From: JBCFBK01 sp038562555
GTDB lineage: Bacteria > Bacteroidota > Bacteroidia > Bacteroidales > Prolixibacteraceae
Reading direction: 5' to 3'
DNA: 64,000 bases
NCBI GenBank assembly: GCA_038562555.1
Contig: JBCFBK010000014.1
Span: forward strand, 47,434-111,433
Part shown: positions 1-7,669 of the stretch, piece by piece
How positions within the stretch are numbered: position 1 is the first letter of the stretch
Layout of the letters: each line of letters opens with the position of its first letter
The notes under the pieces: model-generated
What the model was told of the DNA's origin: nothing
The model's database searches: none
Seen by the model: the letters and a program-made list of their open reading frames with translations, nothing else
Program-made: the position numbers and the translations under genes

Positions 1-778
1 CGGCACGTGCCAGCAACTGGTTTCCCAAACAAATACCCATAACCGGTTTACCGGTGACCAGCGCTTTCGACAGGTAATCGACCGTTGTCTGACACATGGC
101 CGGATCGCCGGGCCCGTTTGAAATAAAAACACCGTCGTAATCTTCGTCCGTATAGTCATAGTCCCACGGAACCCTGACCACGGTAGCGTTCCGCTTGAGC
201 AGGCAACGGATGATGTTATTCTTCACGCCGCAGTCAACCAGCACAACCCGGAGTTCTCCGCTCCCGTAAACCTCTTTTTGTCCGATGCTGGCAACGGCCA
301 CCAGGTTTTCAAGGTTGGGATCGTAAAAGTCAATCTCGTCGCCTTCAAATTCAATTTTCCCGAGCATCGAACCTTTTTCCCGCAGTATTTTGGTCAATGC
401 GCGGGTATCAATACCGCTGATACCCGGAACTTTCCACTCCTTCAGCCAATCGCCCAAACTTCTCATGGCATTCCAGTGGCTGTACTCTTCCGAATAATCG
501 GAAATGATCAATCCGCTGATATGCACTTTGGCCGATTCGTAATATTCGTGGATCCCGTTGGTGGCCAGATCGGACGGAACCCCGTAATTACCGATCAACG
601 GGTAGGTAGAAACCAAAATCTGGCCCGTATATGAAGGATCTGTTAAACTTTCAGGATAACCGGTCATCGCTGTGTAAAAAACCACTTCACCGGCTATGGA
701 CCGGTCGTATCCAAATGATTTTCCCTCAAAACGGGTCCCGTCTTCCAATACCAAACTGACTTTTTTTGCCTTTATCAT
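1..778 (-). CDS. carA: Carbamoyl-phosphate synthase small subunit (3' end outside window)
   Basis: Glutamine amidotransferase subunit that feeds ammonia to CarB for carbamoyl phosphate, used for both arginine and pyrimidines. About 259 residues are visible, starting MIKAKKVSLVLEDGTRFEG, with the small-chain N-terminal domain (FYTAMTGYPESLTDPSYTGQ) and then the start of the class I glutaminase domain. The nucleophile cysteine lies in GICLGNQ near residue 250, close to the window edge, so the catalytic His/Glu are not seen. The start is the ATG at 778. It is divergent from argR, which fits a role in arginine supply. A leader ORF and an intrinsic terminator lie between its promoter and its start codon (see 799-878), suggesting attenuation. 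Confidence 0.95.
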   Translation of the reverse strand, partial: MIKAKKVSLVLEDGTRFEGKSFGYDRSIAGEVVFYTAMTGYPESLTDPSYTGQILVSTYPLIGNYGVPSDLATNGIHEYYESAKVHISGLIISDYSEEYSHWNAMRSLGDWLKEWKVPGISGIDTRALTKILREKGSMLGKIEFEGDEIDFYDPNLENLVAVASIGQKEVYGSGELRVVLVDCGVKNNIIRCLLKRNATVVRVPWDYDYTDEDYDGVFISNGPGDPAMCQTTVDYLSKALVTGKPVMGICLGNQLLARA

Positions 779-798
779 TTGTTGATCGCTTAATATTT

Positions 799-839
799 AA
801 AAAAAATGCGTCTGGCTACTGTTGTAGGGCAAACGCATT
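799..839 (-). terminator. Intrinsic terminator in the carA leader (attenuator candidate)
   Basis: On the minus strand AATGCGTTTG (839-830) pairs with CAGACGCATT (814-805), ten pairs with one G-U, around a 15-base loop. It is followed at once by a run of eight T (806-799). It lies about 20 bases before the carA start, so transcription must pass it to reach carA. The 5' arm is inside a short leader ORF, whose stop codon lies in the loop. Confidence 0.75.
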
Positions 840-878
840 ACGCTTATTCGTTATTAATCTGATAATTTTATCCACCAT
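816..878 (-). CDS. Putative 20-residue carA leader peptide
   Basis: The minus strand reads M-V-D-K-I-I-R-L-I-T-N-K-R-N-A-F-A-L-Q-Q and then TAG. A GGAGG sequence stands three bases before the ATG (six before an alternative GTG), which is notable in a genome where such sites are rare. Arg codons are AGA (860-858) and CGT (842-840). The CGT immediately precedes the 5' arm of the terminator and the stop codon is in its loop. A ribosome held at CGT, or one closely following RNA polymerase, would cover the 5' arm and let transcription run into carA. No homology is claimed; the ORF is short and its translation is inferred from position and ribosome-binding site. Confidence 0.5.
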   Translation of the reverse strand: MVDKIIRLITNKRNAFALQQ

Positions 879-937
879 GTTCCTCCGTTATTCGAATAGC
901 AGGGCTTCGTTCTGAAAACCCTTTACTGAATCCGCTA

Positions 938-945
938 CAAAAATA
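938..945 (-). promoter_or_regulatory. carA promoter, -7 box
   Basis: TATTTTTG on the minus strand matches the Bacteroidota TAnnTTTG box. No clear TTTG lies at the expected upstream distance. The transcript would have a leader of about 150 bases, long enough to hold the attenuator. Confidence 0.4.
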
Positions 946-967
946 GAAAATAATTTCGAAAATAAAA

Positions 968-1021
968 TTTGTTTTTCTGTATAAATGCATAATTTTGCAC
1001 AAGATTTGTATTTATATTCAA
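968..1021 (+). promoter_or_regulatory. argR promoter with overlapping ARG-box-like operator
   Basis: TTTG (968-971), 18 bases, then TAATTTTG (990-997) fit the Bacteroidota sigma factor consensus. The predicted start of transcription is near 1004. Immediately there, TTGTATTTATATTCAA (1006-1021) fits the ArgR operator pattern TGAAT-W4-ATTCA with one mismatch, just ahead of the argR start codon. This suggests autoregulation of argR and of the genes behind it. Confidence 0.55.
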
Positions 1022-1024
1022 AAA

Positions 1025-1540
1025 ATGAAGAATCGCACACAGCGGCAGCTATCCATTAAGAAGATAATCAGTTCCAAGGCTATTCACAGTCAGGAGAAAC
1101 TGTTATCCGAGCTTCATGCGCAGGGCTTTGACCTGACGCAGGCCACCTTGTCGCGCGATTTGAAGATGCTTAAAGTAGCCAAGGTTCCCAACGGGAGAAA
1201 CGGCTACCGGTATGTTATTCCGGAAGGGATCAACGCTGTGCCGGCAAACAGGTCATCGGGTAAAATCAATTTTTTGGTTGATGGTTTCCGAGACATCCAG
1301 TTTTCCGGCAATCTGGCTGTCATAAAAACACAGCCGGGTTATGCCAGCAGCATTGCCGCTTTTCTGGACAGTGCCGATCCGTACGAGATACTGGGCAGCA
1401 TTGCCGGGGACGACACGATATTGCTGATCATGCGGGAAGGGGTTACACCCGGAGATTTAATAAACAGTTTAATCATTATAATGCCGAAATTACAGGAAAA
1501 ATTGCCTGGGAAGAGATATGAAGAAAGCAGAAGACATTAA
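1025..1540 (+). CDS. argR: Arginine repressor
   Basis: 171-residue ArgR. The N-terminal winged helix (about residues 5-70) shows SSKAIHSQEKLLSEL and the family signature TQATLSRDLKML. The C-terminal arginine-binding, hexamer-forming domain includes PGYASSIAAFLD and GSIAGDDTILLI with the conserved acidic pair near the end of the GDDT strand. Start chosen at the ATG at 1025 rather than an upstream TTG, because it follows the ARG-box-like site and matches family length. It is the first gene of the arg/pro cluster and overlaps the next gene by 23 bases, implying co-transcription. Confidence 0.95.
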   Translation: MKNRTQRQLSIKKIISSKAIHSQEKLLSELHAQGFDLTQATLSRDLKMLKVAKVPNGRNGYRYVIPEGINAVPANRSSGKINFLVDGFRDIQFSGNLAVIKTQPGYASSIAAFLDSADPYEILGSIAGDDTILLIMREGVTPGDLINSLIIIMPKLQEKLPGKRYEESRRH

Positions 1541-2198
1541 GGTGATGGTGGCAAATGTTTCGCATTTGCAATACACCGCAGAGATTAATGATACGATCGA
1601 TGCCGCGTCGAAGGAAAGAGGTACCGGTATTGCCCGCCGTACCGACGAATATATCAATAATAAGATTTTGGAAGGGAAAGCGGTTGTGGCGATGGACGGG
1701 GACACTTTTGCGGGTTTTTGCTACATTGAATCATGGGGGCACAACCGTTTTGTGGCCAACTCCGGACTGATTGTCAAAAAGGAGTACCGCGGACTGGGCC
1801 TCGCCAAGGAAATTAAGAAGAAGGCTTTTGAGCTTTCCCGGACCCGATATCCGGAGGCCAAGATTTTTGGTTTGACCACCGGTCTGGCAGTCATGAAGAT
1901 TAACCACGAGCTGGGTTACCGTCCGGTGACTTTTTCAGAGCTGACCGATGATGAAGCTTTCTGGAAGGGCTGCCAGAGTTGTGTGAACTATGATATTTTA
2001 ACGCGTACAAACCGGACGAAGTGCCTGTGCACCGGTATGCTCTATGATCCGGCCTGGGAAAAGGAAAAGGCAGTGGCCGAACCGAAAAACAAGAAAATTT
2101 CCCTGCTTGAAATGATTGGCAAGCTGAAACCCAAAAACGGCATGGGAAGCAAGGAATCATCAGGATTAAGTTTCTTTAAAAAAACGAAGCAAGCTTAG
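1518..2198 (+). CDS. GNAT acyltransferase, probable first enzyme of arginine synthesis (ArgA role)
   Basis: 226-residue GNAT protein. The acyl-CoA-binding motif A is seen as VKKEYRGLGLAKEIKKKAF (about residues 87-105). Residues about 30-80 form the N-terminal half with an ARRTDEYI segment, and the C-terminal tail is lysine-rich and likely disordered. It starts inside argR and sits just before argG, where an N-acylglutamate synthase is otherwise missing from the cluster. Because the carbamoyltransferase here looks succinylornithine-specific, the acyl group could be succinyl rather than acetyl. That is an inference; GNAT sequence alone does not fix the substrate. Confidence 0.75.
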   Translation: MKKAEDIKVMVANVSHLQYTAEINDTIDAASKERGTGIARRTDEYINNKILEGKAVVAMDGDTFAGFCYIESWGHNRFVANSGLIVKKEYRGLGLAKEIKKKAFELSRTRYPEAKIFGLTTGLAVMKINHELGYRPVTFSELTDDEAFWKGCQSCVNYDILTRTNRTKCLCTGMLYDPAWEKEKAVAEPKNKKISLLEMIGKLKPKNGMGSKESSGLSFFKKTKQA

Positions 2199-2200
2199 GC

Positions 2201-2256
2201 GGAGACGGGAGACCGGAGACCGGAGACCGGAGAAAAGCATGGAGCGTGGAGCATGG
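2201..2256 (+). repeat. 7-bp tandem repeat between the GNAT gene and argG
   Basis: Eight heptads in register: GGAGACG, three GGAGACC, GGAGAAA, AGCATGG, AGCGTGG, AGCATGG. Non-coding; starts two bases after the GNAT stop codon. Confidence 0.85.
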
Positions 2257-2295
2257 GATAAGAGCAAAAAAAATACTTGATATTAAATATAATAC

Positions 2296-3492
2296 ATGAT
2301 GAAAGAAAAGGTCGTATTGGCATACAGTGGAGGCTTGGATACTTCATTTTGCGCAAAGTACCTCTCGGAAGAAAAAGGTCTTGAAGTATACACTGCACTT
2401 GCCAACACCGGTGGTTTCAATGAGGCGGAACTGAGCCGGATCGAAAAAAGGGCGTATGAATTAGGCTCCAAAAAACATGTAACGCTCGACGTTACCCGGA
2501 CCTATTATGAAAAATGCATCCGGTACATGGTTTTTGGCAACGTGCTGCGAAACAATACTTACCCGGTTTCGGTGAGTTCCGAACGGGTTTTTCAGGCCAT
2601 AGCCATTATTGAATACGCCAAAAAAGTCGGTGCCAAATACGTGGCGCACGGAAGTACCGGCGCCGGGAACGATCAGGTCCGTTTTGACCTTACTTTCCAG
2701 GTGCTGGCACCGGATATCGAGATCCTGACACCGACCCGGGATCTGCAGCTCAGCCGCAACCAGGAAATCGATTATTTAAAGAAGCACGGTGTTACGGCCG
2801 ACTGGAGCAAAATGGCGTATTCGATCAATAAAGGCCTTTGGGGTACGAGCATCGGAGGCCAGGAGACACTGACGTCGGACAAGACGCTGCCGGAATCGGC
2901 TTATCCTTCACAGCTCACCGAAAAAGGAGAAAAGGAAGTGGTGCTCGAATTCAGCAAGGGAGAGCTTAAGGCCGTCGATGGTAAAACTTATTCCAATCCG
3001 ATCGAAGGCATTCAGGCACTTGAAGCAATTGCCGCTCCGTATGCGGTAGGACGCGACATGCACATCGGTGACACGATCATCGGCATTAAGGGCCGCGTTG
3101 GTTTCGAAGCTGCGGCGCCCATGCTGATCATCAAAGCACACCAGATGCTCGAAAAGCACACGCTTACCAAATGGCAGATGTACTGGAAAGAGCAACTGGC
3201 CAACTGGTACGGCATGTTCCTGCACGAGGCGATGTACCTGGAACCCGTTATGCGCAATATTGAGCAGTTCCTTGAAGCAACCCAGGAATCGGTAAGCGGA
3301 AAGGTCATCATCAAACTTATGCCCTACCATTTCATACTGGTTGGCGTCGATTCGCCCTGCGACCTGATGAAATCAGACTTCGGCGAATACGGTGAAATGA
3401 ATAAAGCCTGGACGGCCGATGATGTGAAAGGTTTCACCAAAGTCCTCGGCACATCTCTGAAAATTTACAATGCAGTCAACAAAAAATATTAA
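2296..3492 (+). CDS. argG: Argininosuccinate synthase
   Basis: 398 residues. Joins citrulline and aspartate with ATP. The N-terminal N-type ATP pyrophosphatase P-loop is VVLAYSGGLDTSFCAKYL (residues 4-21). Further family blocks are YVAHGSTGAGNDQVRFDLTF in the middle and WSKMAYSINKGLWGTSIGG before the C-terminal helix used for tetramer formation. Length and layout are typical. Start: two ATG codons in tandem (2296 and 2299); either is possible. It is separated from the GNAT gene by the heptad tract and from argC by 15 bases, in one direction, so probably in one transcript. Confidence 0.97.
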   Translation: MMKEKVVLAYSGGLDTSFCAKYLSEEKGLEVYTALANTGGFNEAELSRIEKRAYELGSKKHVTLDVTRTYYEKCIRYMVFGNVLRNNTYPVSVSSERVFQAIAIIEYAKKVGAKYVAHGSTGAGNDQVRFDLTFQVLAPDIEILTPTRDLQLSRNQEIDYLKKHGVTADWSKMAYSINKGLWGTSIGGQETLTSDKTLPESAYPSQLTEKGEKEVVLEFSKGELKAVDGKTYSNPIEGIQALEAIAAPYAVGRDMHIGDTIIGIKGRVGFEAAAPMLIIKAHQMLEKHTLTKWQMYWKEQLANWYGMFLHEAMYLEPVMRNIEQFLEATQESVSGKVIIKLMPYHFILVGVDSPCDLMKSDFGEYGEMNKAWTADDVKGFTKVLGTSLKIYNAVNKKY

Positions 3493-3507
3493 CCCCGGGA
3501 AGCGATC

Positions 3508-4476
3508 ATGATTCAGACAGGAATAATTGGAGGAGCAGGATACACGGCAGGCGAGCTGATCCGGATTATACTGAACCACCCGCAGGCGGAACTGAGTTTC
3601 GTGCAAAGCTCCAGTAACGCGGGGAATCCGCTTCATCAGGTCCACCGTGACCTGCTGGGCGACACGGAACTGGTTTTTGTTACCGAACCCGACTACAGCC
3701 GTTGCGATGTGCTCTTCCTTTGCATGGGACACCACAAGTCGAAGGCGTTTTTGGATGGAGCCAACGTTCCGGAAAAGGTGAAGATCATCGACCTGAGCCA
3801 GGATTACCGGCTGAAAGCAGACAGCCACGATTTTGTGTACGGCCTGCCCGAACTGAACCGCGAAGCGATCCGCACAGCGGTGCACGTTGCCAATCCCGGC
3901 TGTTTTGCCACCGGCATTCAACTGACGGTGCTGCCTTTGGCGGCCGCCGGACTGCTGCGGGATGAGGTGCATGTCAATGCGATTACCGGTTCAACCGGTG
4001 CGGGACAGGCGCCCACGCAAACGTCCCATTTTAGCTGGAGAAGCGGAAACCTTTCCGTTTACAAAGCATTCGAGCATCAACATCTGGGCGAGATCACCCA
4101 AAGTGTTCAGCAATTACAGCCTTCATTTAATCAGGCGATCAATTTTATTCCGGTCAGGGGTAATCATACCCGCGGTATTCTGGTGTCCGCCTATACCACC
4201 TACGACGGAAGCCTTGACGACGCAATTAAATGTTATACGGATTATTACGCCGGCCACCCGTTTGTATTCGTTACCCGCGAAAATCCGGACCTGAAGCAGG
4301 TTGTCAACACCAACAAAGCAATCCTGCACCTTGAAAAACACGGAAATAAGCTCATGATCCTGAGTGTCACCGACAACCTGCTCAAGGGAGCGTCGGGACA
4401 GGCCGTACAAAACATGAACCTGATGTTCGGACTGGATGAAAAAACCGGACTCAATTTAAAACCTGTTTCCTTTTAA
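3508..4476 (+). CDS. argC: N-acyl-gamma-glutamyl-phosphate reductase
   Basis: 322 residues. NADPH-dependent reduction of the acylglutamyl phosphate made by ArgB. The N-terminal Rossmann motif is GIIGGAGYTAGEL (residues 5-17), and the catalytic cysteine is in VANPGCFATG (about residue 133). The dimerisation domain follows with NFIPVRGNHTRGI. Starts 15 bases after argG and ends four bases before argD, consistent with tight co-expression. In this lineage the acyl group may be succinyl. Confidence 0.96.
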   Translation: MIQTGIIGGAGYTAGELIRIILNHPQAELSFVQSSSNAGNPLHQVHRDLLGDTELVFVTEPDYSRCDVLFLCMGHHKSKAFLDGANVPEKVKIIDLSQDYRLKADSHDFVYGLPELNREAIRTAVHVANPGCFATGIQLTVLPLAAAGLLRDEVHVNAITGSTGAGQAPTQTSHFSWRSGNLSVYKAFEHQHLGEITQSVQQLQPSFNQAINFIPVRGNHTRGILVSAYTTYDGSLDDAIKCYTDYYAGHPFVFVTRENPDLKQVVNTNKAILHLEKHGNKLMILSVTDNLLKGASGQAVQNMNLMFGLDEKTGLNLKPVSF

Positions 4477-4480
4477 GACT

Positions 4481-5608
4481 ATGGAACTATTTGACGTTTA
4501 TGCCTTACTCAATATCACGCCGGTAAAAGCCGAAGGCTGTTACCTCTGGGATGACCAGGGGAAGAAGTACCTCGACCTTTACGGCGGACATGCCGTTATT
4601 TCGATCGGGCACAGCCATCCCCGTTACATCGAAAAGATCAGCAAACAATTGCAGCAGATCGGATTTTACAGCAACTCCGTGCAAATTCCGCAGCAGAAAG
4701 AACTGGCCGACAGACTGGGCAAGCTCTCCGGACTTGATTCCTATCAACTGTTCTTATGTAACTCGGGCGCAGAGGCCAACGAAAACGCCATGAAGCTGGC
4801 TTCGTTTACCACGGGCCGCCGGAAGATTCTCAGCTTTAGCAAAGCCTTTCACGGACGCACCTCCGGAGCGGTGTCGGTTACTGATAACCCAAAGATTACC
4901 GCTCCGGTCAATGAAACGCCCCATGCTGTGCATATCCCCTGGCATGATGCGGCAGCGGTTGAAGAGCAACTCAAAACAGAAGAAATTGCGGCCGTGATCA
5001 TCGAAGGTATTCAGGGTGTGGGCGGTATCCGTGTGCCTGATCCGGCGTTTCTGGAAAAGGTCGGACAGCTTTGCAAGAGCTACGGGACCCTCCTTATCCT
5101 GGATGAAGTTCAGTCGGGTTACGGACGAAGCGGCAAATTCTTTGCCTTTCAATACAGCGGGATAGTACCCGATATTGTTACCACAGCCAAGGGAATGGGA
5201 AATGGTTTCCCGATCGGGGGAGTACTAATCGGTCCGGCGCTGAAACCCTGGACCGGCATGCTGGGAACCACCTTTGGCGGAAACTACCTCGCCTGTGCGG
5301 CCGGAATCGCGGTACTGGAGGTCATTGAAGAGGAAAAGCTGGTTGAGAACGCTGCAAAAACAGGCGCTTATCTGCTGGAGAACCTGGCTTCATTCAAAAA
5401 AATTAAAGAGGTGAGAGGAAAAGGGCTGATGATCGGGATGGAGTTTGAGGAACCGGTCAAAGCGATCCGCCAGCGCTTGCTGGAAGAAGAAGCGGTCTTC
5501 ACCGGATTTTCAGGCACCAACGTGATCCGGCTTTTGCCGCCGCTCACACTAAGCCTTCAGCAAGCCGACGACTTTTTAACTAAATTTGAACAGGTTTTAA
5601 AAGATTAA
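4481..5608 (+). CDS. argD: N-acylornithine aminotransferase
   Basis: 375 residues, class III PLP aminotransferase. It converts acylglutamate semialdehyde to acylornithine with glutamate as amino donor. Seen: the LFLCNSGAEANENAMKLA block (PLP phosphate contact), LILDEVQSGYGRSGKFFAFQ (PLP ring Asp) and the Schiff-base lysine in VTTAKGMGNGFPIGG (about residue 230). Starts four bases after argC. No fusion or truncation. The substrate could be succinylornithine, judged from the carbamoyltransferase in the same cluster. Confidence 0.95.
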   Translation: MELFDVYALLNITPVKAEGCYLWDDQGKKYLDLYGGHAVISIGHSHPRYIEKISKQLQQIGFYSNSVQIPQQKELADRLGKLSGLDSYQLFLCNSGAEANENAMKLASFTTGRRKILSFSKAFHGRTSGAVSVTDNPKITAPVNETPHAVHIPWHDAAAVEEQLKTEEIAAVIIEGIQGVGGIRVPDPAFLEKVGQLCKSYGTLLILDEVQSGYGRSGKFFAFQYSGIVPDIVTTAKGMGNGFPIGGVLIGPALKPWTGMLGTTFGGNYLACAAGIAVLEVIEEEKLVENAAKTGAYLLENLASFKKIKEVRGKGLMIGMEFEEPVKAIRQRLLEEEAVFTGFSGTNVIRLLPPLTLSLQQADDFLTKFEQVLKD

Positions 5609-5610
5609 TT

Positions 5611-5638
5611 CAAGACCCGCGACTCACGACTCAATACT
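5611..5638 (+). repeat. 7-bp tandem repeat between argD and proC
   Basis: Four heptads: CAAGACC, CGCGACT, CACGACT, CAATACT, in the gap of 36 bases before proC. Same period as the other gaps of this cluster but a different unit. Confidence 0.6.
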
Positions 5639-5644
5639 AAAAAC

Positions 5645-6445
5645 ATGCAAATCAACACAATCGCCGTTCTGGGAGCAGGCAACATGGGAGGATCCATTGT
5701 AAACGGGATCATCAAGTCGGGCTACCTGCCGGCATCAGCCATTTATGTTGCCGATCCGAGAGAAAAAACCCTGGAAGAATTCGCTCAGAAAGGGGTCAAT
5801 GTCTTCAAAAATAACGCCGATGCCGTGAAACCGGCCGACCTGGTTATTTTTGCGGTGAAGCCTTACCATATTGAAGGCGTCCTTACCGAAGTCAGGCCGG
5901 CACTGGTCCCCGGCAAAATCCTGGTGTCGATTGTCACGGGCATTAACCTGAAAGAACTTTCGGCACTGGCCGGCGAAGGGATGAAGATTTTCCGGGTGAT
6001 GCCCAACACGGCTATTGCCATTCAGGAATCGATGACCTGCATCGCTTCGAACGGGAACGATCCGGAAAGCCTCGATACCGTCAGAGAGCTTTTCGATCAG
6101 TTGGGGAAGACCGTCGTGATCGGTGAAGACCTCATGGCTGCGGCAACCGTGCTGGCCTCGTGCGGTACGGCCTTTGCGCTGCGCTATGTTCGTGCGGCCA
6201 TGCAGGGTGGCATTGAAATGGGATTTGGAGCGGAGATGGCCCAGTTCATCACGGCTCAGACGGTGATGGGGGCGGTCCGCCTGATCCTCAATACCGGCAG
6301 TCATCCCGAACGCGAGATCGATAAGGTGACTACCCCGCGCGGAATCACGATTACAGGTATCAACGAAATGGAACATCAGGGCTTCAGTTCGGCCGTGATC
6401 CAGGGGCTGATCGCGTCGTTCGAAAAGATAGAAAAGAAGCTGTGA
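5645..6445 (+). CDS. proC: Pyrroline-5-carboxylate reductase
   Basis: 266 residues. Last step of proline synthesis, NAD(P)H-dependent. The N-terminal Rossmann signature is IAVLGAGNMGGSIVNGI. Other blocks are VIFAVKPYHIEGVL, RVMPNTAIAIQESMT and the C-terminal signature TTPRGITITGINEME. Length is normal. It follows argD, joining the proline genes to the arginine genes. The stop codon falls inside a tract of five 7-bp repeats, so slippage of that tract could alter only the last residue or two. Confidence 0.96.
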   Translation: MQINTIAVLGAGNMGGSIVNGIIKSGYLPASAIYVADPREKTLEEFAQKGVNVFKNNADAVKPADLVIFAVKPYHIEGVLTEVRPALVPGKILVSIVTGINLKELSALAGEGMKIFRVMPNTAIAIQESMTCIASNGNDPESLDTVRELFDQLGKTVVIGEDLMAAATVLASCGTAFALRYVRAAMQGGIEMGFGAEMAQFITAQTVMGAVRLILNTGSHPEREIDKVTTPRGITITGINEMEHQGFSSAVIQGLIASFEKIEKKL

Positions 6446-6482
6446 GCTGTGAGCTGTGAGCTGTGAGCTGTGAGCTATGAGT
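6441..6482 (+). repeat. 7-bp tandem repeat overlapping the proC stop codon
   Basis: Five perfect copies of TGTGAGC and one variant TATGAGT. The TGA of the first copy (6443-6445) is the proC stop codon. Confidence 0.9.
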
Positions 6483-6540
6483 AAAAAAGATTTTACAGTT
6501 TTATAATATCGCAATCTTACAATTTTACAATTTAATCGTT

Positions 6541-7635
6541 TTGACCAATTTCAACTATAAGAGGATTACTGTAAAAGTCGGGAGCAACGTGCTGACCAGG
6601 TCTGACGGCACGCTGAATGTAGCGCGCATTGCTCATTTGGTTGATCAGATCGCCTTTCTGCATAAAAACGGTGTCGAGGTCATTCTGGTCTCGTCGGGCG
6701 CAGTGGCTGCCGGACGCAGCGAGATGAAACCACAGAAGAAACTCGATCCGGTTTCATCGCGTCAGCTCTATTCGGCCATCGGCCAGGTAAAACTGATTAA
6801 CCGGTATGCCGATCTGTTCCGCGAACATGGCATTACCTGCGCCCAGGTGCTCACCACGAAAGACAATTTCGCCGATCGCACCCATTATCTGAACATGAAA
6901 AATTGTTTTACCACCCTGCTCGCAAACAAGGTGGTACCGGTAGTCAATGAAAACGACACCATTTCGGTGACCGAACTCATGTTCACCGACAATGACGAGC
7001 TTTCAGGGCTGATTGCCAGTATGCAGAACTCCGAGGCGCTGATCATTCTGACCAATGTGGACGGGATTTATGACGGTGATCCTGAGGGTGAAAGTTCCGG
7101 GATCATTGAAGAGATCACCATCAGGGATAAGGAGTGGATGAAGAATGTGGCCGTCCGTAAATCGGGCTTTGGCCGGGGAGGAATGCTGACAAAAAGCTCC
7201 ATTGCCCGCAAGGTGGCCAAGGAAGGTATCGCGGTTCATATCGCCAACGGACTGAAAGATCATGTCCTTGTCGATCTCATGCGGACCGACACGACGGTTA
7301 AACATACTGTATTTAAACCCGAGAAACACAAATCGTCGAACGTAAAAAAATGGATCGCCTATTCCGACAGTTTTGCCAAAGGGAAACTGGTGATCAACAA
7401 TGGAGCGGTACAGGCGTTGTACTCTTCGGGGGCGGCCAGTTTACTGCTCATTGGCGTAACCGCAGTCAGAGGTGTTTTTCAGAAGGGCGATATTGTGAAG
7501 ATCGTCGATGAAGAAGGGAAATCGATTGGCTGGGGAAAATCACAGTTCAGTTCGGAGATGGCCGAAAAGGAACTGGGCAGCAAGAATAAAAAGCCGGTTG
7601 TTCATTACGATTATCTGTACCTAAAGGAAGAATAG
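6541..7635 (+). CDS. proB: Glutamate 5-kinase
   Basis: 364 residues. First step of proline synthesis. The amino-acid kinase domain begins RITVKVGSNVLTRSDGTL, with VILVSSGAVAAGRSEM, VVPVVNENDTIS and the GRGGMLTKSSIARKVAKEG block. A C-terminal PUA domain (about residues 275-364) includes INNGAVQALYSSGAASLLLIGV. No ATG is available near the expected N-terminus and the frame starts with TTG at 6541, so TTG is the likely start codon. Followed closely by proA, its partner enzyme. Confidence 0.93.
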   Translation: MTNFNYKRITVKVGSNVLTRSDGTLNVARIAHLVDQIAFLHKNGVEVILVSSGAVAAGRSEMKPQKKLDPVSSRQLYSAIGQVKLINRYADLFREHGITCAQVLTTKDNFADRTHYLNMKNCFTTLLANKVVPVVNENDTISVTELMFTDNDELSGLIASMQNSEALIILTNVDGIYDGDPEGESSGIIEEITIRDKEWMKNVAVRKSGFGRGGMLTKSSIARKVAKEGIAVHIANGLKDHVLVDLMRTDTTVKHTVFKPEKHKSSNVKKWIAYSDSFAKGKLVINNGAVQALYSSGAASLLLIGVTAVRGVFQKGDIVKIVDEEGKSIGWGKSQFSSEMAEKELGSKNKKPVVHYDYLYLKEE

Positions 7636-7669
7636 AAAATTAATTTACAGGATCAGTAAAACGTGCGCC

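Noticed and set aside
3012..3330. Long antisense frames in argG, argC, proA, argF' and other GC-rich genes
   Set aside because: They overlap well-supported genes completely, lack start signals and resemble no protein family; they follow from codon bias of the true strand.
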